Positions 1 to 10,344 are shown, numbered from the stretch's first letter. The stretch: 64,000 nucleotides of DNA from BACL21 sp038141525 (GCA_038141525.1 JAYQIF010000008.1:1-64000); one strand, 5' to 3'. Numbers and translations: made by a program. The notes: generated from the letters alone by a model not told the origin.

Positions 1-73
1 GGGGTGGCAGGATTCGAACCTGCGACCTCCTGCTCCCAAAGCAGGCGCGATAACCGGGCTACGCTACACCCCG
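1..73 (-). tRNA. tRNA-Pro (anticodon TGG), 3' end cut by window edge
   Basis: Read on the minus strand the sequence folds as a tRNA starting with C at position 73 (CGGGGTGTAGCG). It has an anticodon stem CCTGC/GCAGG around loop TTTGGGA, and a T-arm with GGTTCGAATCC. The anticodon is TGG, so the tRNA decodes proline CCN codons. The last acceptor base and discriminator lie just outside the window. It follows tRNA-Ser by about 32 bp on the same strand, so the two are probably co-transcribed from the promoter at 229-260. Confidence 0.95.
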
Positions 74-105
74 TAAAATTATGCTGTAATTTTACAGTTA
101 CATTG

Positions 106-189
106 CGGAGAGACAGGGATTCGAACCCTGGCAACGGTTTCCCGTTGACAGATTAGCAATCTGCTCCATTACCACTCTGGCACCTCTCC
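106..189 (-). tRNA. tRNA-Ser (anticodon GCT)
   Basis: Minus-strand cloverleaf starting GGAGAGGTG at 189, with acceptor GGAGAGG pairing to TCTCTCC and a G discriminator at 106. The anticodon stem AGATT/AATCT encloses GCT, which reads AGC/AGU serine codons. The long variable arm typical of class II serine tRNAs is present between the anticodon and T arms. It is the first gene of a Ser-Pro tRNA pair. Confidence 0.95.
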
Positions 190-228
190 TGTCTATGTCC
201 AATGAACGTGCATTTTTCAATGCGGATG

Positions 229-260
229 CAAATGTATTTTTTTAAACCCAATAACCCAAA
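229..260 (-). promoter_or_regulatory. Bacteroidota-type promoter for the tRNA-Ser/tRNA-Pro pair
   Basis: On the minus strand there is a -33 TTTG (257-260), a 20 bp spacer and a -7 TACATTTG (229-236). This is an exact match to the TTTG/N19-21/TAnnTTTG consensus of Bacteroidota primary sigma factor promoters. It sits about 40 bp upstream of mature tRNA-Ser. Confidence 0.75.
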
Positions 261-372
261 ATTTTGTGGGCGTTTTTTCATATTATTTGCAGCATTTACT
301 CTGTCTAATTCTTGTTTATTTCAATTTGGAATTAAATCAACTAATTCTGGAAATCGCCCAAAACCAGTAAAC

Positions 373-537
373 ATTGAAAAACTTTTAATCCTTAGTGTGC
401 TCGCAACCCTATTTGGGTGCTCACCTGCTCTTACTGAAGACCAAGTCCGTGAATTGTCGTTAGTCATATCGAAAATCAAATCGGTTTGGAAGAGGCGATT
501 CCCGGATATCTTACAGGCATTAATGATCGCAAAAAAA
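373..537 (+). pseudogene. Possible small lipoprotein gene, start and frame broken
   Basis: The forward frame from 373 reads as a lipoprotein export signal ending in lipobox LFGC, followed by SPALTEDQVREL. It begins at ATT GAA AAA rather than ATG. Near 450 the natural-looking protein moves to another frame (VVSHIENQIGLEEAIPGYLT and on), which a single inserted base at the TTG codon would restore. No good stop is seen before the hairpin at 531-558. It could be a true relic, a gene damaged by two sequencing indels, or chance. I do not recognise a family. The 190-576 interval otherwise holds only the tRNA promoter and a terminator. Confidence 0.35.
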
Positions 538-558
538 GGCCCTATCGGGCCCTTTTTT
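531..558 (-). terminator. Rho-independent terminator
   Basis: GGCCC (538-542), loop TATC, GGGCC (547-551), flanked by seven A on the left and six T on the right, so it can act in both directions. It lies just past the stop of the leftward T9SS cargo gene that ends at 577. Confidence 0.75.
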
Positions 559-576
559 CTGCTAAGAGATTGTGCT

Positions 577-2022
577 TTATTTTACAATGACTTTTGCTGT
601 TTTAACCAGATTAGATCCAGTATTATGAACTTTGACTAGGTAAATGCCCGCAGCCATTTGTGATAAATCTAATGTAGCTTGATAGGCACCAGTATTGTTT
701 TTACTTAATGAACCGTTTGTCAATTTTTGACCGATCATATTAAAAGCGGCCATGTCTAAAGTCAAATCCGACTGGGTGTTCATCGATAACTCAAATCGAT
801 TGCCCCCTAAGTCAACCACCATTAATTTAGCATTGTTAAACGCCTGATCGGTAATACTCAAGACTTCCTCAATATTTACTGTATAGTCTTCTGTCTCACC
901 ATAATCAGTTACCTCGCAAGCATCGTCAGGCACTGCTGCTTGCCAATTGGATTTTAAACGCATGCGGTGATTTCCAGTTGGGGCGTTAGCGGGAATAACC
1001 AAATCTACGGTTTCAGTATGCACTCCTCCTGCTTGACCAGGAGCAATAACAAAGTTTGGTACTACTTTTTCATCATTAGTGAACTGAGAATCGTCGTTAA
1101 AATCAATCCAAACGGTAACGTTTTGATCTCCATAACGAGTGGTAACGGTCAAGTCATAAGTGGTATCCGCCTCAAGATTGGCCACTAGGTTTGTAAAATC
1201 TGCATAACCTTCGCAGGCCGAAGCGTTGTCGATTTCTTCAATATTCACTAAGCGAAATCCATCACCAAAACTACAATTTAAGGCAGGAGTACACACATAG
1301 GCAAATGGACCCTCACCGGTGTAAAAACGTGAAAATTGAAATGGATTTGGAGGACATTGCCCTCCAGAGAGCTGATCAAAGGTCTGAGCCACTGGAACAG
1401 CGATTCCCGGAGCCCACCAAGACCAAGTCTCTCTGACGGTGATACACGGAGAAGAACCCGTTTGACCATCAGTGAATGTTGCGGTAGATATAACCAATGT
1501 AACGTCATTAAACACGGTGCCGTCAGGAAGCGTTATGCTTGAGGTATCCATAGCCTCTGACTCTACTTCGTGATCACGAAATAAAGACGGTGGTCCTCCA
1601 GGTACCTCGAACGGCACGTTAAAAATTCCGTCGGTATGAACATCTCCCACATTAAAAGGATAAGGAAAAATCACTAATGGTGTGGGATAACTAGAAAGCA
1701 AAAAGCTTTGTTCTCCATTATAGGTGTACTCAGTACTCGTATAACCAGGAAATTGCACAAATCCATCTTCATAATAGGCATGTGTTGCATTTGGATAATC
1801 AGCGGCGTAAGGAGAATCTTCAATCGGCTGAATGGCAATTTCTCTTGAGTCATCAGGATTAACTGAGGAAAAATCCCACGGACCTGTAGTAGAGGCATTT
1901 AAAAAGACTGCCCTGGTATCAACGTAATAATTGATCCCGTCGACAGGAATTGTTGGTTGCGTAATTTGTGCTGCCGTAAACCAACTCATCATAACAGCAC
2001 TAAAAAATAACTTTGTTTTCAT
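577..2022 (-). CDS. Secreted GEVED-domain protein with T9SS type A sorting domain
   Basis: 481 aa, apparently intact. It has an N-terminal signal peptide (MKTKLFFSAVMMSWFTAAQ), a long beta-rich region, and a GEVED-like module around residues 255-385 marked by VWIDFNDDSQF, GNHRMRLK and DYGETEDYTV. A C-terminal domain of about 90 residues (from LSITDQAF to VKTAKVIVK) has the IGQKL...L.L..M.AGIYLVKV pattern of T9SS type A sorting signals. Such proteins cross the outer membrane by the T9SS, where the tail is cut off and the protein is often attached to the surface. The substrate or partner cannot be named. PorX and PorQ, parts of this secretion pathway, are encoded elsewhere in the window. A terminator follows at 531-558. 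Confidence 0.85.
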   Translation of the reverse strand: MKTKLFFSAVMMSWFTAAQITQPTIPVDGINYYVDTRAVFLNASTTGPWDFSSVNPDDSREIAIQPIEDSPYAADYPNATHAYYEDGFVQFPGYTSTEYTYNGEQSFLLSSYPTPLVIFPYPFNVGDVHTDGIFNVPFEVPGGPPSLFRDHEVESEAMDTSSITLPDGTVFNDVTLVISTATFTDGQTGSSPCITVRETWSWWAPGIAVPVAQTFDQLSGGQCPPNPFQFSRFYTGEGPFAYVCTPALNCSFGDGFRLVNIEEIDNASACEGYADFTNLVANLEADTTYDLTVTTRYGDQNVTVWIDFNDDSQFTNDEKVVPNFVIAPGQAGGVHTETVDLVIPANAPTGNHRMRLKSNWQAAVPDDACEVTDYGETEDYTVNIEEVLSITDQAFNNAKLMVVDLGGNRFELSMNTQSDLTLDMAAFNMIGQKLTNGSLSKNNTGAYQATLDLSQMAAGIYLVKVHNTGSNLVKTAKVIVK

Positions 2023-2087
2023 TTAGGTAGTTTTTAGATTGTTTATTGCAATATAAAAACTAAAAATAAAAAATAAAAATCTAGTCC

Positions 2088-4199
2088 TTACTCAGGATAA
2101 GCCACCCTTAGATGATACATATTGGTCAGCTTCTTCTTAAGGACCTTTTTGATCTGCCCGATTTCCTTAAAGGTAATGTTGGCGTTATCAAACTGACCCT
2201 GCTCCATATGCATGTCTATGATCGACTCCACAAATTCATTGATCTTAGTCGAGGTAGGGTCTTTTAGGCTTTTACTGGCGGCCTCTACACTGTCGGCCAT
2301 CATCAGTATGGCCGTCTCTTTAGAAAATGGCTTTGGTCCTGGATATCTAAAATCTTGTTCTAAGGCGCTCCCCTGCTCATCCAGTTCCTTTTTGTAAAAG
2401 AAATACACCAGATTGGTCCCGTGATGGGTACGGATAAAGTCGATAATGCGCTCAGGGAGCTTGTATTTGCGCGCCAGCTCAATACCTTTAATGACATGTC
2501 CAATAATGATTTTGGCGCTTTCCTTGGGCTCTAAATCGTTTAGGGTGTTGATCGAATTCACCTGATTCTCGGTAAAGTTTGTGGGGTTGTTCATTTTACC
2601 GATATCGTGATACAGCGCCCCCACACGCACCAGCATGCTGTCTGCCCCGATTTCTTGGGCAGCCGCCTCGGCCAGATTCGCCACATTGAGCGAGTGGTGA
2701 AAGGTCCCAGGAGCCTTATTAGAGAGTTCTTTCAGAAGCGGTGTATTGGTATTGCTCAGCTCCAGCAGCGATACCTCAGAGACCAGGCCAAAGATCCGCT
2801 CGTAGGCGTAAATCAGCGGGAAGGCAAAAAGAGTAATCAGCCCACAAATCACAAAATAAGCGAAGTTCTCTAGGGCAATACGCTCGAGACTGCCCTCCTG
2901 CACGATAAAAAAGGCTAAATACCCCAAGACATAAATCCCAGTGATCTGCCCCACCGAGATAAACAGATTCGCCCGCTTTGAGAGTTCAGAGACCGTGAGT
3001 ATGGTCACAATCCCGGCGATGATCTGCAAAAACATAAACTCAAAACTATTGGGCACCACAAACCCCAATAGCAGTAGCGTGAGCACATGCACAAATAGCC
3101 CCAAACGCGCATCAAAAAAACTCTTGAGCACAATAGGCAAAATACACAGCGGAATCAGATACACATAAGCTGCGTCCAGTTTGATCACCAGTGTGGTCAC
3201 AAAAATCATCAGCAGCATATTGATAAAAATAAAACTCACCTTGGTGTTGTGCTCAAAAATCTCTGGGCGATACTTGCGCAAAAACAAAAACAACATCACA
3301 AACACCAGCGACACCAGCATCGCATACCCAAACACCAGCCAGTTGTAATTGCTGCTGCTCCAAACCTGACTTTGGAACTGATCGCGCAGCGAATTGAGTT
3401 TTTCATATTTTTGACCTTCGACCACTTCGCCTTTGGCAATAATGCGGGCCCCCTTCTCCACCACCCCGATATTAGGGTTAATGTCTCCCAAGAGCTCCTG
3501 TACAGAAGCCTCGGTCAGTGTGGCATTAAACGTGAGATTAGGCTTGACCACCGTGGCAATGATCTGGGTAAAAATTTCGGCCATTTCAGGAATCTGCGTG
3601 GTTGCTTCTTGGGCGAGTTCTTGTAATTCCTCTCGCTCCACCACACGAGAAAATACCGTCTGACGCACCTGATTGTCTACCCTGAGGTTCACCAATTGCT
3701 CGGGCAAATAATCATCGCCACTGCCACCGAGCACCCCATTTTTGTAGAGTTTATTCACCAGATTGAGCCCGATTTGCTTGACCTTGTTTTTGGGGGTTGC
3801 GTACGCGCTGTCTTGATAACTCAAATCCAGCAGCACACTAAATTCCTGTAGCGCAACCAGCGGTATGTCCGCATCCAGATCAAAAAACGGCACCGCATTG
3901 CGCTTGATCGCCTCGCGCTCTTCCTCTAGGGCCTTATTGTCTTTTTTGATGGTAAAATTAAACGGGGCATAGAGGTTCTCGTATTGCCATGGTTTGCCTT
4001 TTTGGAACTGATACTTAAACCGTCCTCCTTTGGGCAACATATAAATCACCAAAATAATGGACCCAACCATAAGCAGAAGCTTATAGGCATTGGATTGATT
4101 GCGCGAGAGCAAAGACAAAAAACGATCCATTAATTCGGGCTTAAAAAGTAAAGGTAACAATTCGTTATAACTTATCACAAGCCTGCGTAAAAGCCCCAA
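2088..4199 (-). CDS. pgpH: 7TM-HD family cyclic-di-AMP phosphodiesterase (PgpH-like)
   Basis: 703 aa, intact. Residues 41-54 form one membrane segment. An extracytoplasmic region (about 60-285) matches the 7TMR-HDED type, and a cluster of membrane helices follows (about 288-465). The cytoplasmic HD domain starts near 495 with HH at 501-502 and HDIGK at 531-535. In the PgpH family this metal-binding HD domain hydrolyses c-di-AMP to pApA, adjusting the level of a second messenger linked to osmotic and cell-wall homeostasis. The activity here is inferred from family. It is divergent from the thiolase gene, with only 49 bp between the starts. No c-di-AMP synthase is in the window. Confidence 0.88.
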   Translation of the reverse strand: MGLLRRLVISYNELLPLLFKPELMDRFLSLLSRNQSNAYKLLLMVGSIILVIYMLPKGGRFKYQFQKGKPWQYENLYAPFNFTIKKDNKALEEEREAIKRNAVPFFDLDADIPLVALQEFSVLLDLSYQDSAYATPKNKVKQIGLNLVNKLYKNGVLGGSGDDYLPEQLVNLRVDNQVRQTVFSRVVEREELQELAQEATTQIPEMAEIFTQIIATVVKPNLTFNATLTEASVQELLGDINPNIGVVEKGARIIAKGEVVEGQKYEKLNSLRDQFQSQVWSSSNYNWLVFGYAMLVSLVFVMLFLFLRKYRPEIFEHNTKVSFIFINMLLMIFVTTLVIKLDAAYVYLIPLCILPIVLKSFFDARLGLFVHVLTLLLLGFVVPNSFEFMFLQIIAGIVTILTVSELSKRANLFISVGQITGIYVLGYLAFFIVQEGSLERIALENFAYFVICGLITLFAFPLIYAYERIFGLVSEVSLLELSNTNTPLLKELSNKAPGTFHHSLNVANLAEAAAQEIGADSMLVRVGALYHDIGKMNNPTNFTENQVNSINTLNDLEPKESAKIIIGHVIKGIELARKYKLPERIIDFIRTHHGTNLVYFFYKKELDEQGSALEQDFRYPGPKPFSKETAILMMADSVEAASKSLKDPTSTKINEFVESIIDMHMEQGQFDNANITFKEIGQIKKVLKKKLTNMYHLRVAYPE

Positions 4200-4248
4200 A
4201 AGAATTCATTTATAATGCTTAATTTAGCCCTGTTAATGACCTAATTTT

Positions 4249-5428
4249 ATGAGTAAAAACATCGTAATTGTCTCGCGTGCACGCACCCCGATCGGGAGCT
4301 TTCTAGGCGGACTTTCCTCACTTTCTGCCCCACAGCTCGGAGCCATCGCCATAAAAGGCGCCTTAGACAAAATTAACCTAGACCCCGCCTTGGTCTCCGA
4401 AGTGCTTATGGGCCATGTGGTTCAGGCCGGGGCCGGTCAAGCCCCTGCGCGCCAAGCAGCTATGGGTGCTGGAATTCCAGAAAATGTGCCCTGTACCACC
4501 GTCAATAAAGTCTGTGCCTCTGGGCTTAAAGCCGTGATGCAAGGCGCGCAAGCCATCGCTATGGGCGACGCAGAAATCGTCGTGGCCGGCGGTATGGAAA
4601 GCATGAGCAATATTCCGCATTATCTGCCCATGAGACAAGGCCAAAAATTTGGCCCCGCCACCCTTACCGATGGCCTCCAAAAAGACGGTCTGGTCGATGT
4701 TTATGCCCAAGAAGCCATGGGTGTTTTTGCCGAACAATGCGCTACTGAGTACGGCTGCTCTCAGAGAAGATCAAGATGCTTTTGCCATCACTTCTTACGA
4801 GCGCTCTGCCAAAGCTTGGGCCGAGGGCAAATTCGACGACGAGGTCGTGCCAGTTTCCGTGCCACAAAGACGCGGTGAACCCATCGTGATCCGCGAAGAC
4901 GAAGAGTTCAAAAACGTGCGCATGGAAAAAATCCCTAGCCTGCGTCCTGCCTTTGTCAAAGACGGTACGGTAACCGCAGCAAACGCCTCGACCATTAATG
5001 ATGGTGCGGGTGCTGTATTGCTCATGAGCGAAGAAAAAGCCAAAGAACTCTGCCTTAAACCCCTGGCGCGCATCGTGAGTCAGGCCGATGCCGCACAAGC
5101 CCCCGAATGGTTCACCACAGCCCCTGCCAAAGCCTTGCCTAAGGCCTTAGACAAAGCAGGACTGAGCCTATCAGACATCGACTATTTTGAACTCAACGAA
5201 GCCTTTTCTGTAGTGGGTCTGGCGAACATGCAAATTATGGAGTTGTCGCCGGATCAAGTAAATGTAAATGGCGGCGCGGTATCGCTTGGTCACCCCCTAG
5301 GATGCAGTGGGGTGCGCATACTCATTACCCTGATGGGGGTGCTCGATCAGAATAACGCCCGTTATGGTGCCGCAGGTATTTGCAACGGCGGTGGCGGTGC
5401 TTCGGCCATGATCATCGAACGCTTATAG
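4249..5428 (+). CDS. Acetyl-CoA C-acyltransferase (thiolase), one frameshift
   Basis: About 392 aa once joined. The first frame carries the N-terminal thiolase domain with VCASGLKAV, whose Cys is the acyl-accepting nucleophile, and GGMESMS. The second carries the C-terminal domain with ELNEAF, VNGGAVSLGHPLG and CNGGGGASA, holding the catalytic His and Cys. The frame breaks at about 4762: YGCS in frame 1 continues as REDQDAFAITSYERSAKAW in the next frame if one C is removed. Thiolases exchange acyl and acetyl groups on CoA. Here it could serve fatty-acid or amino-acid degradation or acetoacetyl-CoA synthesis. It is followed 36 bp later by the NlpC/P60 gene, probably in one transcript. Confidence 0.88.
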
Positions 5429-5464
5429 AATTAAAACAACACACAACAGGGCCCCAAAAAAATC

Positions 5465-6217
5465 ATGAAATACGGAGTTTGTCATTTGAGTATCGTGCCC
5501 ATGCGGGCCAATCCCGAGGACACCAGCGAACTCGTGTCTCAGCTGCTCTATGGAGAACTCTTTAAAATCATCGATCAGCGCAAAAAATGGGTCAAAATCC
5601 GTTGCAGCGCAGACGATTATACGGGCTGGATCGACCGCAAACAATACACAGCCATCACGGCAGAGCAGTATACTCAGGCTTTTGGCCAGCCCCCCGCTTA
5701 CAGTGGCGATCTGGTGGATTTTGTGAGCACCCCTGCGGGAGCCCTTAAATCCATAGTGGTGGGCAGTAGCGTGCATAACTGCAGTTTATTGGGCGATACC
5801 TTTGAGGGGCAAACGCGCCAGACGACAGAGCAAAGCCCCGAGATGATCATCGAACAAGCGCTCATGTACTTAGACACCCCTTATTTATGGGGCGGTAAAA
5901 CGCCTTTTGGCATCGATTGCAGCGGACTCACCCAAATGGTTTATCGCTTAAGCGGCAAATCCATTCCTCGCGATGCCAAAGACCAAGCCCTGCTGGGCGA
6001 TGCCCTTAGTTTTATCGAAGAAAGTACTCCGGGTGATTTAGCGTTTTTTGACAATGCGGAGGGTAAAATCACCCATGTCGGGCTGATCATGAAAGACAAC
6101 TATATCCTGCATGCCCACGGCCAAGTGCGCATCGATCGTCTGGATCAAACCGGGATTTTCAACACCGACAAAAACACCCACACCCACAAGCTCAGGGTCA
6201 TCAAAAAAATTCTTTGA
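5465..6217 (+). CDS. C40 family peptidase (SH3-like plus NlpC/P60)
   Basis: 250 aa. Residues 1-60 look like a bacterial SH3 domain (LVSQLLYGELFKI, WVKIRC, YTGWID). The C-terminal half is an NlpC/P60 domain with Cys in DCSGLTQMVYRLSG, His in THVGLI and a third polar position in HAHG. Family members cut the D-Glu-to-diamino-acid bond of peptidoglycan stem peptides. There is no obvious signal peptide, so it may act in the cytoplasm on recycled muropeptides, as YkfC-like enzymes do. It lies downstream of the thiolase gene and ends before a strong terminator. Confidence 0.88.
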   Translation: MKYGVCHLSIVPMRANPEDTSELVSQLLYGELFKIIDQRKKWVKIRCSADDYTGWIDRKQYTAITAEQYTQAFGQPPAYSGDLVDFVSTPAGALKSIVVGSSVHNCSLLGDTFEGQTRQTTEQSPEMIIEQALMYLDTPYLWGGKTPFGIDCSGLTQMVYRLSGKSIPRDAKDQALLGDALSFIEESTPGDLAFFDNAEGKITHVGLIMKDNYILHAHGQVRIDRLDQTGIFNTDKNTHTHKLRVIKKIL

Positions 6218-6275
6218 CCCATTGCTCTATGGGAATCATAAGATGCTCTGCGGTATATTTCAAAAAGCTCAAAAC

Positions 6276-6304
6276 AAAAAAGACCGCTTAGTGCGGTCTT
6301 TTTT
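6276..6304. terminator. Bidirectional rho-independent terminator
   Basis: AGACCGC (6281-6287), a 5-base loop, then GCGGTCT (6293-6299), flanked by A-run and T-run. It sits between the convergent NlpC/P60 (+) and TPR (-) genes and can serve both. Confidence 0.85.
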
Positions 6305-6336
6305 AAATCGTTCCTTAGTAAAGAACTTAAGTCTGA

Positions 6337-7604
6337 TTACTTTCCTTCAAGCTCAGCAACTTTAGCTTTAGTGGCTTTATACTCTGGAGTCATCGACAAC
6401 TGGCTGTAGATGTTCATCAGCGTGCGCAATACATCGATATTATCGGGTACCGTCTGAGACGCTCCTTCAAGGTATGGTAAGGCCTCGCGATACATTTCCT
6501 TGCGCTCTTCTTTGAGTTCGTCATAACGTCTGTTGTCTGCCGCAGAGGTCCCTAAGTTATTCATCTCCTCGACAATGCTTCTCTCATCTTGTAAGATCAA
6601 AGAAGCCATATTGATTTGCGCAAAAGAATATGACGGATCTAATTCAAGCGCTCGGGCATAGTAGGTTTTAGCGCGATCGCTCTCACCGACTTGCATCGCA
6701 CTCACCCCAAGGTTATAAAACAGTTCGGGGTTGTTAGGATCGGTGGTCACCACTTCTTCCATCACCTCGCGGTATTTCACCATATCCCCCATTTTATAGG
6801 CCAAATCGGCCTCAGAACGCATCAGGTTCACATCATTGGGATTTGCAGCACGGGCTCGGGCCATAAGCGCCACGGCTTTTTCATCTTCCCTTGATTGATG
6901 TAAATCAAGGTCACTTTTTGAAGTAGATCAGATTCTACAGACTCTGTTTTTACATCGCGAGGCTGCTCGTACAAACCGAACTTCATGCCTTCCTCGCGCT
7001 GGGCCCGCGATTCAAATAAGACTTCTTCGCCACTGGCCTTGCTTACCGCATAAAACTCCTCACGAATGCCCGTATACCCCATGTCCAATAACTGGGTGTA
7101 CTTTTCTAGGGCCTGATCAAAGAGTTGTCCGTTCACGAGGTTTCCCGCCGCATAATACAAAAAAGAGGTGTCGACAGGACTCAAAGTGTAGCCCTGTGTG
7201 AGTAAATCTGCCGCTTGGGCGTACTTTTCATTGTTTTGCGCCTCAATGGCTTTATTGACAAATACCCCGCGTAGCGTACCGATGATTCGATCGGCACGCT
7301 CTTGGGCCTCCCCGCTCAAACCACGTGATTTAGCTTGGCTCAAAGCCTCCACGGCATTGGTCAAATTATTGTCCGAAACAGCTTCTCCAGATCCGATCAA
7401 AGCCTCGGTCTTCATCAGATAAAATTGTACCACTTGGTCCTTGTCCATTTCGGCAAATTTCACCTCAGCTTGATTCAGCAAGTTCAAGGTCTCAGTATAA
7501 TTAAGACTCTCCAGGGCTTTTTGGGCCTTTCTTAATTCTTTTTTCTGTCCAATAACTAACGTTGTTGCCATCAGGGCAATAACGAGCATCAATTGTTTTT
7601 TCAT
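6337..7604 (-). CDS. Exported tetratricopeptide-repeat protein, one frameshift
   Basis: About 422 aa once joined. It starts MKKQLMLVIALMATTLVIGQ, a signal peptide, followed by helical repeats such as AIEAQNNEKYAQAADLLTQG and ELFYNLGVSAMQVGESDRA that fit TPRs. The frame breaks at about 6888-6890 in a GGG run: INQG continues as EDEKAVALMARARA if one G is added. TPR proteins of this kind are periplasmic scaffolds; no specific partner can be inferred. It is 19 bp downstream of gyrA on the same strand, so the two are likely co-transcribed. The terminator at 6276-6304 follows. Confidence 0.8.
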
Positions 7605-7623
7605 TTTTTTATTTGTTAATCAA

Positions 7624-10125
7624 TTATTCTTCTGTCTGCTCTGGGGCCTCAGACCCCGTGTTTTGATCCTCTGCATCGAGGTCGTCCTCATCGTGCATCA
7701 CTTTGGCTACAGCGGCGATCGAATCTTCTTCGCGCACCTTAATCAAACGAACCCCTTGAGTGGCGCGTCCCATAACCCTTAAGTCCTCGACGGCCATTCT
7801 GATGGCAATACCAGATTTATTGATGATCATCAAATCATCATTATCACTAACATTTTTGATGGCCACAAGACCTCCTGTTTTGTCGGTGATGCTGATGGTT
7901 TTTACACCTTTACCACCACGGTTAGTGATGCGGTAGTCTTCAACACTCGAACGCTTGCCATAACCATTTTCGGAAACCACAAGAATGACCGACTCTTGAT
8001 TGTTTACAGTAATCATGCCAATTACTTCATCCTTTGGACCACCGAGCGTAATTCCGCGCACTCCTGAGGCATTACGACCCATAGGACGGGTCTTTTCCTC
8101 CTCAAAACGAATAGCCTTACCCGAACGTACCGCAAGCATCACTTGACTGTCGCCCGTGGTGAGTTTGGCTTCGAGCAATTCATCCCCTTCCTTGATGGTA
8201 ATGGCATTGATTCCATTGGTCCGCGGGCGAGAATACTGCTCCAGTGGTGTTTTTTGACCTGACCTTGCCGAGTGGCCATAATCACATAATGACTGTTGAT
8301 GTAGTCCTCGTCTTTTAGGTCTTGTGTACAGATAAAGGCTTTGACCTTATCGTCTTGTTCAATATTGATCAAGTTCTGTATGGCACGACCCTTACTGGTG
8401 CGACTGCCTTCTGGAATTTCAAAGACGCGCATCCAAAAACACTTTCCTTTTTGGGTAAAGAACAACATGTATTGATGGTTAGTCCCCACAAACAGGTCCT
8501 CTAAGAAATCTTCATTGCGCGTAGACGAGGCTTTTTGGCCGACACCGCCACGGTTTTGGGTCTTGTATTCGGTAAGCGGAGTACGTTTGATGTACCCCAG
8601 ATGACTGATGGTGATCACCACCTGCTCATCGGGAATTAAGTCGGTAATGCTCACGTCACCGCCCGCATACTCGATCTGAGAGCGACGCTCATCACCGTAT
8701 TTTTCTTTGATTTCGTTGAGTTCTTCCTTAATGATGTCCATACGACGCTCTTTCTTATCAAGAATGTCTTTTAGGTCCTCAATGGTGTTCATCAAATCAT
8801 CATACTCAGAACGCAATTTGTCCTGCTCCAGACCAGTGAGTTGGCGCAGACGCATCTCCACGATGGCTTTGGCCTGAATCTCAGTGAGCTCAAAACGCTC
8901 CATGAGCTTTTCTCGAGCTTCATCGGCATTCGAAGAGGCACGAATAAGCGCGATCACCTCATCGATGTTGTCCGAGGCGATGATCAGTCCCTCTAGGATA
9001 TGGGCACGCTCCTCTGCCTTGCGCAACAAATACTGAGTACGACGGGTCACCACTTCGTGACGGTGGTCCACAAAATGTAGAATGAGTTCTCTGAGGTTCA
9101 AGAAGTTTCGGACGTCCATTTACCAGAGCAATGTTGTTCACACTAAAACTTGACTGAAGCGCCGTGTACTTGTACAACTTATTGAGTACAATGTTCGGGA
9201 TGGCATCGCGCTTGAGCAAATACACCACGCGCATTCCTTTGCGATCCGATTCATCACGAATATTACTGATGCCTTCAATTTTCTTTTCATTGACCAAATC
9301 TGCGGTCTTTTTGATCATGTCGGCCTTATTCACCTGATAGGGAATCTCGGTCACGACGATACACTCGCGGCCTTGGATTTCTTCAAAATGCGCCTTTCCG
9401 CGCATGACCACGCGGCCACGTCCGGTCAAAAAGGCTTCTCTTACTCCTTCATACCCGTAGATCACACCTCCTGTAGGAAAATCAGGCGCCTTGACGTGGG
9501 TCATTAATTCTTCGACCGTAATGTCATTGTTGTCGATATAGGCCACGGTGCCATCGACCACCTCGGAGAGATTGTGAGGCGGCATATTGGTGGCCATACC
9601 TACGGCAATACCCGAAGCACCATTGATCAAAAGGCCAGGAATTTTTGTGGGCAATACTGTGGGTTCTTGAAGGGTGTCGTCAAAATTGAGTTTGTGATCG
9701 ACCGTCTCTTTGTCAATATCTGCCAACATGTCTTCAGATATCTTGCGCATGCGTGCTTCTGTATAACGCATCGCCGCCGGGCTATCGCCATCGATAGAAC
9801 CGAAGTTCCCCTGACCATCGACCAGCATGTAGCGCAGACTCCAATCTTGGGCCATACGCACCATGGCGTCGTATACCGAGGTATCGCCGTGTGGGTGGTA
9901 TTTACCCAAAACTTCTCCGACAATACGTGCGGATTTCTTGTGGGCCGTATTGGCTCTAACCCCCAGTTCATGCATCCCATAAAGCACTCTGCGGTGCACG
10001 GGTTTCATGCCATCACGAACATCTGGAAGCGCACGTGACACAATGACGGACATCGAATAATCGATGTACGCCGATTTCATTTCATCCTCTATATTGATCG
10101 GTAATATTTTTTCGCCTTCAGCCAT
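7624..10125 (-). CDS. gyrA: DNA gyrase subunit A, two frameshifts
   Basis: About 835 aa when the three frame segments are joined. The N-terminal part has the winged-helix/breakage-reunion domain with HPHGDTSVYD and the catalytic Tyr in AAMRYTEAR. It then has the coiled tower (EIQAKAIVEMRLRQLTGLE) and the C-terminal beta-pinwheel with the gyrase-type GQKASSTRNEDF box region. GyrA cuts and rejoins DNA, and with GyrB introduces negative supercoils. Break 1 is at about 9099: VNGRPKLL continues as NLRELILHF if one G is removed. Break 2 is at 8250-8255, an A6 run that reads correctly as A7 (QVKK, TPLEQYSR). Residues at the quinolone region (T, S, D at the E. coli 83/84/87 positions) look wild type. 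The protein is essential, so the breaks are most likely sequencing errors. Confidence 0.95.
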
Positions 10126-10336
10126 AGATAGTTAGGGTTTTAATAAAGGTTTTTTCAAACACAGCAATTTAAATAAAATCTCAATGTTTATGCACGTTTG
10201 CACTAGGTTTAAATCATTAATTTATTAACAAAAAAACTCGGGTTTTTGGTTAATAACTTAGGGGGTATTGGCTTTGTTTTTGCCCATATTTTTCTTCCAT
10301 TTACCAAATGAGCCAACATTTGGCATTTCTTTTGCT

Positions 10337-10344
10337 TATTTTTG
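10337..10344 (+). promoter_or_regulatory. Candidate -7 element upstream of clpC
   Basis: TATTTTTG fits TAnnTTTG and lies 63 bp before the clpC start. The nearest upstream TTTG (10319-10322) is only 14 bp away, shorter than the usual 19-21, so support rests mainly on the -7 match. The 10126-10406 gap is the divergent promoter region of gyrA and clpC. Confidence 0.4.

Noticed and set aside
202..639. 145-residue open frame on the forward strand
   Set aside because: The first half has no coherent protein character and the 3' end runs through a terminator and the T9SS cargo gene. Only the lipobox part is kept, as a possible relic.
8250..9100. Programmed frameshifting in gyrA
   Set aside because: Two shifts with no stimulatory element or truncated product of use, and identical breaks occur in many other housekeeping genes of the window. 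Errors explain them better.
9574..10038. 154-residue antisense frame opposite gyrA
   Set aside because: Mirror of a conserved coding sequence with His-rich nonsense composition; no start signal.
10126..10200. gyrA promoter TGTGTTTG with upstream ATTG
   Set aside because: It misses the A of TAnnTTTG and has an imperfect -33, so it is too weak to list as a feature.
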